The position numbers and the translations under genes are program-made. Below, piece by piece: positions 27,112 to 34,382 of a stretch of DNA of 64,000 bases (within the stretch, counting starts at the first letter, position 1; every line of letters starts with the position of its first letter). The notes beneath the pieces are model-generated. The model saw nothing but the letters and a program-made list of their open reading frames with translations. It had not been told where the DNA came from and ran no database searches. Location of the stretch: NCBI RefSeq assembly GCF_000708715.2, contig NZ_JENB01000018.1, forward strand, positions 1-64,000. The letters are read 5' to 3'. This DNA comes from Pseudomonas putida W15Oct28. Lineage in GTDB: Bacteria > Pseudomonadota > Gammaproteobacteria > Pseudomonadales > Pseudomonadaceae.

Positions 27112-28214
27112 GAGGGTGTTCTCCAACGCTCGGCAGGCTGATGTTCGCCGTGGCGAGCCAATAGGGCTTCCAGGCAGCGCTCGGCTTCCTGGGCAATTTC
27201 TTCGATCACTTGCTGGCAACTCTTGAGTTCGCCAATGGCGGCGGCCACCTGGCCGCTGGGCAGGATGCCCTCGTCCGGAACACCGTCGATCATCGAACGC
27301 TGCAGCAGTACCGGCTGGTTGGCGGCCATCACCGTTTGCGACAGCGCGCCAGGGTCTTCCTTGAGGGCCTGGCGCAGGACGCCGAACAAATGGCCCAGGC
27401 TCATGCCGGTTTGCTGCTTCCATTGCCAGGCGCTGCGCAAGGCGATGCGCAAGCGCCCGAATGGCCCGGCCTGCTCCAGGCGGTTGATGAACGGGTTTTC
27501 GATCATGCGGTGGCGCATGCCGTCCACCGCAGTGGTCACTCGCACCCGTTGCGGGTCGTTGACCTCCAGGTAATGCACCAAGGTGCTCGACGGCGTAGGC
27601 GACTCCCGGGTCATCAGAAAGCGCGTGCCCATGGCAATCCCCACCGCGCCAGCCGCCAGCGCGCCGGCAAGGCCTCTGCCGGTGGAGTAACCGCCTGCGG
27701 CAATCACGGGTACCGACACCGCCGCAAGTACCTGGGGCAAGAGGATCGAACTGGGCACACCACCGGTATGCCCGCCACCCTCGCCGCCCTGGATGGTGAT
27801 CATGTCTGCGCCCAGTTCCACTGCCTTCAGGGCGTGTTTGAGTGCGCCCACCGTCGGGATGCACAGCACCCCGGCTGCCTTGAAACGGGCGATGGTCTGT
27901 TTGTCCGGGCCACGCCCATAACTGACTGCACGCAGGCGGTAGCGAATCGCCAGGTCAACGCATTGCGCCGCGTTTTCCTGGAACATGTGGAAGTTGAGGC
28001 CAAAATTGCTGCCACCGGTGGCGGCGATGACCTTGTTGATCTCGCCTTCCAGGGCGTCGGCCGCAATCGTTGCCCCGGCCAGAAAACCGAAACCACCGGC
28101 GCGGGTCGTGGCAATCACCAGGTTGGCGTCTGCAACCCAACCCATGGCGGTCTGCACGATCGGGTAGCGACAGCCCAAGGCTTCGGTCAGCGGCGTACAC
28201 AACCAGCGGCTCAT
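27108..28214 (-). CDS. ipdC: IpdC-like flavin-dependent dehydrogenase (nitronate monooxygenase fold)
   Basis: A 368-residue TIM-barrel flavoprotein of the NMO/NPD family. Motifs: PIVQTAMGWVADANLVIATTRAGGFGFLAGATIA at the N-terminus, ITIQGGEGGGHTGGVPSSILLPQV, and VIAAGGYSTGRGLAGALAAGAVGIAMGTRFL for FMN phosphate binding. IpdC introduces the double bond in 5-OH-HIC-CoA that precedes ring opening. It overlaps the genes on both sides by 4 bp (ATGA), as expected for successive pathway steps. Confidence 0.85.
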   Translation of the reverse strand: MSRWLCTPLTEALGCRYPIVQTAMGWVADANLVIATTRAGGFGFLAGATIAADALEGEINKVIAATGGSNFGLNFHMFQENAAQCVDLAIRYRLRAVSYGRGPDKQTIARFKAAGVLCIPTVGALKHALKAVELGADMITIQGGEGGGHTGGVPSSILLPQVLAAVSVPVIAAGGYSTGRGLAGALAAGAVGIAMGTRFLMTRESPTPSSTLVHYLEVNDPQRVRVTTAVDGMRHRMIENPFINRLEQAGPFGRLRIALRSAWQWKQQTGMSLGHLFGVLRQALKEDPGALSQTVMAANQPVLLQRSMIDGVPDEGILPSGQVAAAIGELKSCQQVIEEIAQEAERCLEALLARHGEHQPAERWRTPS

Positions 28215-29122
28215 GCCTGCTCTCCACTGGCAGCAGCCTTGTTGGCCTGGGCCATGGCCTTGGCATCGAAACCGCCCAGCTTGTCACCCGACAGCAGCTC
28301 GTTGTGGGCATGGGCGAAGTGGTGCCAGGCAAAGGCGGCGTCCATCGCCGTGCGTTTACCCTGCAGGTCCTCGACGTGGTTGATGGCCTGTTTGGTCAGT
28401 GCCAGGCCCATTCGCGGCTGCCGGGCAATACCGGCCGCCAGCGCATAGGTGCCCTGCTCCAGGTCTTCGCGCGGCAGTACCCGATTGACCATGCCCATCT
28501 GGTAGGCGCGCTCGGCGTTCATGCGGTCGCCGGTGAACAGAAACTCCTTGGCGATGCGCGGGTTCAGCTCATACGGGTGGGCGAAGTACTCCACCCCCGG
28601 AATGCCCATGCGTACCACAGGGTCCTGGAAAAACGCATCGTCGCTGGCCACGATCAGGTCGCAGACCCAGGCCAGCATCAGCCCACCGGCCACACACGCA
28701 CCCTGGACCATGGCAATGGTCGGCTTGGGCAGTTCACGCCAGCGCCGGCACATGCCCAGGTACACCTCTTGCTCACGGGCATACAGCTGCTCGCCGCCGG
28801 GCTTGTTGGTGTGGTCCCACCACAGGTGTGCACGCTCAAAGGGTTTGTTGATATCGCGCCCGGGCGTGCCAATGTCATGGCCGGCCGAAAAATGCTTGCC
28901 GGCCCCGCGCAGCACAATGACCTTGACCGCGTCATCGTTGACGGCCTGGCGCAGCGCCGCATCCAGCGCATACGTCATCTGCGAGTTCTGTGCGTTGTTG
29001 AAGCCTGGCCGGTTCATGGTCAGCGTGGCGATCCCTTCTGCCACGCTGTACAACACCGGTTCCTGTGTTTCGTAGACCGAATGGTCTGCACGCTCGACGA
29101 ATTCACTGTCAGGGCTGTTCAT
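28211..29122 (-). CDS. Crotonase-family enoyl-CoA hydratase/isomerase in the ipd operon
   Basis: A 303-residue crotonase clearly different from EchA20. It has the oxyanion segments GKHFSAGHDIGTPGRD and QGACVAGGLMLAWVCDLIVASDDAFFQDPVVRMGIPGVEYFAHPYEL, plus a long loop containing two tryptophans (RAHLWWDHTNKPGG). One catalytic acid is plausible in this region, but the acid/base pair of classical hydratases is not obvious. Located between ipdB and ipdC, it probably acts on a ring-C/D intermediate or side-chain enoyl-CoA. The ATG at 29122 has better ribosome-site spacing than that at 29128. Confidence 0.75.
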   Translation of the reverse strand: MNSPDSEFVERADHSVYETQEPVLYSVAEGIATLTMNRPGFNNAQNSQMTYALDAALRQAVNDDAVKVIVLRGAGKHFSAGHDIGTPGRDINKPFERAHLWWDHTNKPGGEQLYAREQEVYLGMCRRWRELPKPTIAMVQGACVAGGLMLAWVCDLIVASDDAFFQDPVVRMGIPGVEYFAHPYELNPRIAKEFLFTGDRMNAERAYQMGMVNRVLPREDLEQGTYALAAGIARQPRMGLALTKQAINHVEDLQGKRTAMDAAFAWHHFAHAHNELLSGDKLGGFDAKAMAQANKAAASGEQA

Positions 29123-29138
29123 GCTCATGTCCCTCGCC

Positions 29139-29936
29139 TTACGCCACGCGAATGCCAGCCGGGTTGCCCTTGATCGCCGAACTGCGCAGATCATGGGGGT
29201 CGAGCCGACGGATCAGGGCCAGTTGCTCAGGCGTCGGGTGTACGGTTTCTTTCAGCGACGCTGACTTGAGCAACGGGAAACCGGTGTTTTCCTGCACCTG
29301 CTCAAAGCTGATCCCCGGGTGCAAGCTGCGCACCTGAACCGCGCGGTCCGGGCCGTCGAAATCCATCACACACAAGTCGGTGACGATCAGGCGGATGTCC
29401 ATCAGGTCACGGCGTACCCCTTGTGGCCAGCGGTCGGCCTTGAACCCGACGCCGGAGACCATGTCCACTTCGCCGCTGACGAACACGCGGGTGTTATGGC
29501 TGGGCACAAAGAACGAGTTGATGTGGTTGATGCTGTTGCCGGGCAAGCCGCGCACACCCAGCATTGCGGCCTTCGGCTTGTGGTAGTCGCCCACGCAGGA
29601 AAGGTTGCTCTGGCCCCAGCGGTCGATCTGCGTCGGGCCGATCATGGCGTGACGGCGGCCACCCCAGACGCACTCGAACACCCGTTCGAAGGTCAGCGAA
29701 CCGGAATATTTCGGCACATGATCGCCACGCGGCCCCAGCGGGATCGGCTCTTCGACCAGGTAGGCCTCGCTGTCGGTCATCAGCAGTTGCGGGCTGTGGC
29801 TGAGCTTGGCCAGGCTGGCGCCCAGACGCGGGATCACGCCCAGGCCCGAGGCGATCAACTCGCCGTTGTCACGCCAGGCTTCGCTGGCCGCGACAATCAT
29901 CAGTTCCGCGAGGGTAAATTCACAGGTAGTCGACAT
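29139..29936 (-). CDS. ipdB: IpdB, beta subunit of COCHEA-CoA ring-C hydrolase
   Basis: IpdAB is a CoA-transferase-like enzyme that hydrolyses ring C of COCHEA-CoA rather than transferring CoA. The 265-residue subunit has the class-I beta fold: EFTLAELMIVAASEAWRDNGELIASGLGVIPRLGASLAK, GGRRHAMIGPTQIDRWGQSNLSCVGD and LPGNSINHINSFFVPSHNTRVFV. The ATG at 29936 is chosen because AGGAGG lies 6 bases before it. It follows ipdA by 11 bp. Confidence 0.88.
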   Translation of the reverse strand: MSTTCEFTLAELMIVAASEAWRDNGELIASGLGVIPRLGASLAKLSHSPQLLMTDSEAYLVEEPIPLGPRGDHVPKYSGSLTFERVFECVWGGRRHAMIGPTQIDRWGQSNLSCVGDYHKPKAAMLGVRGLPGNSINHINSFFVPSHNTRVFVSGEVDMVSGVGFKADRWPQGVRRDLMDIRLIVTDLCVMDFDGPDRAVQVRSLHPGISFEQVQENTGFPLLKSASLKETVHPTPEQLALIRRLDPHDLRSSAIKGNPAGIRVA

Positions 29937-29947
29937 TTTCATCCTCC

Positions 29948-30823
29948 TCAGAACACTGGCAGGGCCAGGGAGCCCATGCGTTCGGTACCGCCGTTCTGCG
30001 CTTGATAAGCCCGCTCACCGGCCGCCACGTACTGCTCCACATAGGCCTGCCAGCCGCCCTCTTCACCGGCACTGGCGGCATAGCGCTTGAGGTGGCTCAG
30101 GTCCCAGCCATACTCGGGCTGGCAGGCGGTGGGGTGGGCGCCGAACGGTGCATGGATCACGCCGCTGACCAGGTAACGTTCGAAGGTGTTGCAGCGTGCC
30201 TGCTCGGTGGTCAGTTCCAGTCGTTCGTGCAATTGCTCGCAAGACACGAAGCACTGCTGGGCAGCGCGGGCGAACAGGTGGTCGAAATACGGGTCCGGGC
30301 CGGTCACCAGGGTGTTGCCCAGGCGGTCGGCGACGTTGACGTGGACAAACGCCACGTCCAGGTTCAGGGCGGGCATGGCCAGCAGCACTTCGCCGTCGTC
30401 ATACGGCGACTGAATGGTTTTAAGTTCTGGGTTCAGCCGTGTGACATCGGTGGCCAGGCCGCAGCGGGTCGGCAGAAACGGCAAGCGCATGGCCGCTGCG
30501 CGCAGGCCCCACTGGAACATGCCCTCATCCACCTCAAGCAACTCCAGCCCACCGGCTTCGCGGGCTTTGCGGTAGTAGGGCTCCAGCGGGATGGCGTCGA
30601 GGGTGGCAAAGCCGAACACCAGCTTTTTGACCTTGCCCGCCGCGCACAGCATGCCCACCTCAGGTCCGCCGTAGGCGACCACGGTCAGGTCCTTGACGGG
30701 GGAACGCAGAATCTCGCGGACAACCGCCATCGGCTTGCGCCGTGGCCCCCAGCCGCCGAAGCCGATGGTCATGCCATCGCGCAGGTGCGCCACGGCATCG
30801 GCCGCCGTCATTTGCTTGTTCAT
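29948..30823 (-). CDS. ipdA: IpdA, alpha subunit of COCHEA-CoA ring-C hydrolase
   Basis: A 291-residue class-I CoA-transferase alpha-type subunit with DGMTIGFGGWGPRRKPMAVVREILRS, AYGGPEVGMLCAAGKVKKLVFGF, and LELLEVDEGMFQWGLRAAAMRLPFLPTRCGLATDV. The acidic pair in the last segment matches the region of the catalytic glutamate in mycobacterial IpdA. It starts on the hsaC stop codon (ATGA overlap) and is followed by ipdB, fixing the pair. Confidence 0.88.
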   Translation of the reverse strand: MNKQMTAADAVAHLRDGMTIGFGGWGPRRKPMAVVREILRSPVKDLTVVAYGGPEVGMLCAAGKVKKLVFGFATLDAIPLEPYYRKAREAGGLELLEVDEGMFQWGLRAAAMRLPFLPTRCGLATDVTRLNPELKTIQSPYDDGEVLLAMPALNLDVAFVHVNVADRLGNTLVTGPDPYFDHLFARAAQQCFVSCEQLHERLELTTEQARCNTFERYLVSGVIHAPFGAHPTACQPEYGWDLSHLKRYAASAGEEGGWQAYVEQYVAAGERAYQAQNGGTERMGSLALPVF

Positions 30824-31725
30824 TGCACATCTCCTTGCTGTTGGCCGACGGAAAAGTCATGCCCCCACAGGCTTACCCGGGTAAATTCGAAGGCCGAATG
30901 CTCAGCCCAGTCCACTTGCAGGCCGCCGTAGCCGTACTCCAGGTCGAAGCCGGACGGGGTCTTCATGTAAAACGAGGTCATCTGGTCATTGAGGTGCTGG
31001 CCGAGGGTGGCCGACAGCGGCACCTGGTGGGCCAGGCGCCGGTCATGGGCACGGCCCACTTCGGTCATCGAGCCCACCTCCACCATCACGTGCACGCAGC
31101 CTGAAGGCACCGCGAACTCCGCCAGCGCCAGCGAGTGGTGGCGGCTGTTGCGGCAATGCAGGAAGTGAATGCGGATCGGCGGCGCTGCCGGGTCGGGGCG
31201 AAAGTTGAAGATGTCCGACAGCTCGAAACCCAGCACGTTTTTGACGAAGGCCAGGGTCGCGTCAAAGTCCGGGGCCGGCAGCACGGTGTGGCCCAGGCCC
31301 ATGTCGCCGGTGACAAAGCCCGGCACGCCTTGCGGCGAAACGAAGGGCAGGCAGTCGGAACGGTGCCCCCAGCTCAACTCGTGGCGGTTGCCGGAGGGGT
31401 CCAGCACACTGACCAGTGCCTGTACGCCACGCTGCTCGATCTCGGCGGCAGTGCCTGCTTCCCAGCGCACGCCGTTCTGCTCCAGGGCCTGCAAGGCGGC
31501 GTTGAACGCGCGCTCGCTGGCCAGCTCCCAGCCAGAGGCCAGGTAGCCCGCGTCGGCACCTTCGACGATGAGCATGCGAAACGGCCGCTCGTCCATCTTC
31601 ACGTACAGTCCGCCACCGGGCGCGGGCACCACCATCATGCCCAGTACGTCTTCGGCATAACGTTGCCACTGACTGAGGTTTTCGATTTGAGCGACGAAGT
31701 AGCTCAGCCCCCGAATATCCATCAT
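30820..31725 (-). CDS. hsaC: Type I extradiol dioxygenase, HsaC/TesB-like
   Basis: Cleaves the catechol ring A of 3,4-DHSA (meta-cleavage) with Fe(II) and O2. The 301-residue protein has two vicinal-oxygen-chelate halves. The iron ligands are H146 (GLGHTVLPAPDFD), H212 (GCVHVMVEV) and E263 (GFDLEYGYGG). The ATG at 31725 has GAGGAG 7 bases upstream; the longer frame to 31791 would run into the operator. It is the first gene of the ten-gene operon, and the HsaD-type hydrolase for its product is at 43923. Confidence 0.87.
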   Translation of the reverse strand: MMDIRGLSYFVAQIENLSQWQRYAEDVLGMMVVPAPGGGLYVKMDERPFRMLIVEGADAGYLASGWELASERAFNAALQALEQNGVRWEAGTAAEIEQRGVQALVSVLDPSGNRHELSWGHRSDCLPFVSPQGVPGFVTGDMGLGHTVLPAPDFDATLAFVKNVLGFELSDIFNFRPDPAAPPIRIHFLHCRNSRHHSLALAEFAVPSGCVHVMVEVGSMTEVGRAHDRRLAHQVPLSATLGQHLNDQMTSFYMKTPSGFDLEYGYGGLQVDWAEHSAFEFTRVSLWGHDFSVGQQQGDVQ

Positions 31726-31788
31726 GCCCTGCTCCTCAATGACTGGACCTTTGTTGGTCTTCATTGTGCTGAGGGCGGGCCTGGTGCT

Positions 31789-31806
31789 CATCGTCCGTTG
31801 AGACTA
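31789..31806 (-). promoter_or_regulatory. LuxR-type operator upstream of hsaC-ipdAB operon
   Basis: CATCGTCCGTTGAGACTA fits the consensus CATCGTCC-N5-GACTA exactly. It lies 63 bp before the hsaC start and would control ten genes. Confidence 0.72.
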
Positions 31807-31920
31807 AGCAGTTGATCTATCGGGAATACTGAAATGCAGACGGTGAAAACAGGCTTGCCCCGCGACAGCGATGCGCCAGGCACATCGCATCGCAGGGCAA
31901 GCTTGTGCCCACCGGGGGGC

Positions 31921-32877
31921 TTACATGTACAGGATCACCAGGTCGTTGATGACCGAGGGGCGATCACTGCCGACGACGTGGGTATTCACCTCCAGGGTCA
32001 ACTGGGTGCCGCGCTTGACCCGCGCCACCTGCTTGACCCTGGCGCGTGCATGAACCCGCGAGCCGGCCGGCACCGGCGCCGGGAAGCGCAGGCGGTCGGA
32101 GCCGTAGTTGACCATGGTGCTGAAGCCGGTAATTTCATAACCCAGCGCCAGCTTCAGCCGGGACTGCAACACCTGCACCAGCGCGCCGTGGGCAATGGTC
32201 CCACCAAATGGGCTGTCCTTGCGCGCACGCTGCGGATCGGTGTGAATCCAGTAGTCATCACCCGACAGCGCGGCAAAGGCATCGATCAGGGCTTGATCGA
32301 TGACAATCTCGTTGCTCCAGGCGCTGAAGGTTTCGCTGACCAGGCTCTGCAGCGCCACGTCATCATCCATGGCGATCAGGCGTACAGGTGCTGCTTCACC
32401 CTGCTCCTGGGTTTGCGCCTGAGGCGCACCGTTGTAGCGCTGCAGCGCCGTGCTGTCCTGGTCCGGGCCGGTAAAGCGCAGTAACCGCGTACCCTTGGCG
32501 TCAACTTCGGCAAACACCGGTTTGAGCCGCATGCCGATGCGGATCTGATCCTCTTCAAGCCCCACCAGGGTGGTGTTGATTCGCACGCCCTCGTCCAGCT
32601 CGATGACGGCCAGCTTTTGCGGCATTTCGTCGGCGAAATCCGGCAACGTGGCAATGCGTGCCACGGTGAAGCTGTACAGGCTGGCGCCCCCGCTGACTTC
32701 GCGCCAGCTCAGGTCATGGGCCAGGCACTGCGGGCAGTGCCTGCGCGGGTAGAACACCCAGTGTTCACAGGCGTTGCACTGTTGTATCAGCAGGCGCTGT
32801 GCCTTCAGCCCTTCCCAGAACGGCGCAGAAATCTCAGTCGGCACCGGCATTGGCTTATTGTTCGACATGCGGGTCAT
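31921..32877 (-). CDS. DUF35 (zinc ribbon/OB) - MaoC hydratase fusion
   Basis: A 318-residue two-domain protein. The N-terminus (1-140) is a DUF35 module: zinc ribbon C34/C37 and C48/C51 (CNACEHWVFYPRRHCPQC) and an OB fold (AVIELDEGVRINTTLVGL). The C-terminus (165-318) is a MaoC hydratase with the catalytic segment LSGDDYWIHTDP (D207/D208, H212) and FGGTIAHGALVQVL. DUF35 domains dock onto Ltp2/Sal-type aldolases, and the aldolase gene is directly upstream with a 4-bp overlap. The protein therefore likely hydrates a steroid side-chain enoyl-CoA and passes it to the aldolase. Domain order is opposite to that of the protein at 56503. Confidence 0.82.
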   Translation of the reverse strand: MTRMSNNKPMPVPTEISAPFWEGLKAQRLLIQQCNACEHWVFYPRRHCPQCLAHDLSWREVSGGASLYSFTVARIATLPDFADEMPQKLAVIELDEGVRINTTLVGLEEDQIRIGMRLKPVFAEVDAKGTRLLRFTGPDQDSTALQRYNGAPQAQTQEQGEAAPVRLIAMDDDVALQSLVSETFSAWSNEIVIDQALIDAFAALSGDDYWIHTDPQRARKDSPFGGTIAHGALVQVLQSRLKLALGYEITGFSTMVNYGSDRLRFPAPVPAGSRVHARARVKQVARVKRGTQLTLEVNTHVVGSDRPSVINDLVILYM

Positions 32878-34085
32878 GCTCCCTGAAGTATCAACGCGGC
32901 CTGCTCACTCATCACGCCACCGGTACCCGAGACGTAGACAGCGTCGCAGCGTTCAAGCTGGCGCTCACCCGCCTCACCGCTGATCTGCGTGACAGCCTCG
33001 ATCACCTGTGACATTCCCCCGGCAGCGCCGGCCTGGCCGAAACTGAGCTGGCCACCGTGGGTGTTCATCGGGAAATCGCCGCGCCAGGTCAGGTCATGCT
33101 CGCGAACAAACTGCATGCCCTGCCCCTTGGCACAGAAGCCGGCGTCCTCCAGGGTCAGCAAAGCGGTAATGGTGTAACAGTCATAGATCTGCGCCGCATC
33201 GACATCGCCCGGTTTGAGCCCGGCCATCTCGAAGGCACGGCGCGAAGCAGGGCCAATCGGGGTGTTGAGCATGTCCTGGGCATACGAAGGCGACTTGAAC
33301 GCCAGGTGCTCACCGAAGCCTGTGATGAATGCCGGGCGCTTGCGTGCACGTGCGGCCACTTCCTTGGAGGCAATGATCAAGGCCGCGCCACCGGCCACCG
33401 GCATGACAATCTCCAGTACGTGCAACGGGTCAGCCACGCGCTTGCTCGCCAGCACCTGCTCGATCGTCAACGGCTGGCCATGGAACATCGCCTGGGGGTT
33501 GGCCAAGGCATTGGTGCGCTGATCGACGGCAATCTTGGCCATGGCCACCGGGTCGTAACCGTACTGCGCGGCATAGCGTTGGGCGATCATGGCGTAGCCG
33601 GTGTTCTGGCCCATGTGGCCGTAAGGCAGATCGAACTCCGCCTCCGGCGCGCCGAAGGCGGTGCTGTGACCGCCGTAACGCATGGCGCGGGCCATTGCCC
33701 CGGGATCTTCGTCGGGGCCCATCGGCGCCAGGCGGGCCGGCATCACACACAGCACCGCCTGGCACAGGCCCAGTTCGATCGCCGCGGCGGCGCGCCAGAC
33801 CATGCCCACTGCGGTACACCCACCCAGGTCGACCACTTCGGCGAAATTGACAGACAAACCCAGGTATTCGGCGGCCATGGCCGGTACGAACACCGAAGCT
33901 TCGTGGAAGTGCGGGCCATTGATCACCAGGCCATCGAGGTCTGCGGCACGCAAGCCGGCGTCACGCAGCGCTTGCGCCGCCAGGTCGGCGACTTGCTCCA
34001 GATGGAACATTCGTGGCGCTGTGGCGTATTTCTCGGGTTTGTATTGCGCGGCGCCGACAATCGCCGCATGACCTTTAAGACCCAT
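32874..34085 (-). CDS. Thiolase-fold steroid side-chain aldolase (Sal/Ltp2-like)
   Basis: A 403-residue SCP2-type thiolase homologue. It has AAIVGAAQYKPEKYAT, DLGGCTAVGMVWRAAAAIELG, ADPLHVLEIVMPVAGGAALI, the tyrosine-containing YDCYTITALLTLEDAGFC, and NTHGGQLSFGQAGAAGGMSQVIEAV. In this branch the usual thiolase cysteine chemistry is replaced by retro-aldol cleavage of beta-hydroxyacyl-CoA, releasing a steroid ketone or aldehyde. Coupling to a DUF35-MaoC protein supports this. The ATG at 34085 is preferred; the frame to 34136 adds non-homologous residues. An operator lies 72 bp upstream. Confidence 0.78.
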   Translation of the reverse strand: MGLKGHAAIVGAAQYKPEKYATAPRMFHLEQVADLAAQALRDAGLRAADLDGLVINGPHFHEASVFVPAMAAEYLGLSVNFAEVVDLGGCTAVGMVWRAAAAIELGLCQAVLCVMPARLAPMGPDEDPGAMARAMRYGGHSTAFGAPEAEFDLPYGHMGQNTGYAMIAQRYAAQYGYDPVAMAKIAVDQRTNALANPQAMFHGQPLTIEQVLASKRVADPLHVLEIVMPVAGGAALIIASKEVAARARKRPAFITGFGEHLAFKSPSYAQDMLNTPIGPASRRAFEMAGLKPGDVDAAQIYDCYTITALLTLEDAGFCAKGQGMQFVREHDLTWRGDFPMNTHGGQLSFGQAGAAGGMSQVIEAVTQISGEAGERQLERCDAVYVSGTGGVMSEQAALILQGA

Positions 34086-34157
34086 GTATCCCCCACTCGA
34101 AGGCTGTGTGCTTGAGGTTTTTTGTCTTGCGACCATGCCACAGGTGCCGTGGCGAGT

Positions 34158-34175
34158 GATCGTCCATTTTGACTA
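34158..34175 (-). promoter_or_regulatory. LuxR-type operator upstream of the second aldolase unit
   Basis: GATCGTCCATTTTGACTA has one change from CATCGTCC-N5-GACTA and lies 72 bp before the aldolase start. Its last three bases are also the first bases of a repeat element (34173-34333). Confidence 0.65.
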
Positions 34176-34333
34176 GTCTCTGTATGTAAAGCCTTGATAC
34201 TCGGTGATGCTGCGTTGAAAACAGCCTCGGAATGCTCATTTACAACCCGTAAAGTCGAGCGCGACTCCGACCGTTCCTCGGCTGTTTTCGCCTTGCCTGA
34301 CCTTCGTCTCAAGACTTTTCATACAGAGACTAG
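34173..34333. repeat. 161-bp MITE-like element with terminal inverted repeats
   Basis: The left end CTAGTCTCTGTATG (34173-34186), continuing TAAAGCCTTGA, is mirrored at the right end by CATACAGAGACTAG (34320-34333), preceded by TCAAGACTTTT. About 25 bp pair with two mismatches. A second inverted pair lies inside (GAAAACAGCC near 34217 and GGCTGTTTTC near 34280), so the element can fold almost end to end. It has no coding capacity and lacks obvious target-site duplication beyond CTAG. It occupies most of the gap between the aldolase gene and the DUF1302 gene, and nothing else is seen there. Confidence 0.7.
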
Positions 34334-34382
34334 AACAGGGGCCGGCGCCAGGCTTGACCCAACCCTGGCGCCCGCGCGCTGA

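Noticed and set aside
23569..27141. A 1190-codon open frame on the plus strand
   Set aside because: It runs antisense through the fadA6, acyl-CoA dehydrogenase and echA20 genes, whose protein motifs are unmistakable. Its translation is rich in H, R, G and Q without family motifs, the usual shadow of high-GC coding DNA.
28211..29122. This crotonase as EchA20
   Set aside because: The frame at 26359-27111 matches EchA20 motifs and length much better (KPPVNA, EGRGFxAGVDIKE), so the EchA20 name was given to that gene.
31725..31791. Longer N-terminus for the extradiol dioxygenase
   Set aside because: The added residues are not homologous, the first codon would overlap the operator, and a GAGGAG site clearly serves the ATG at 31725.
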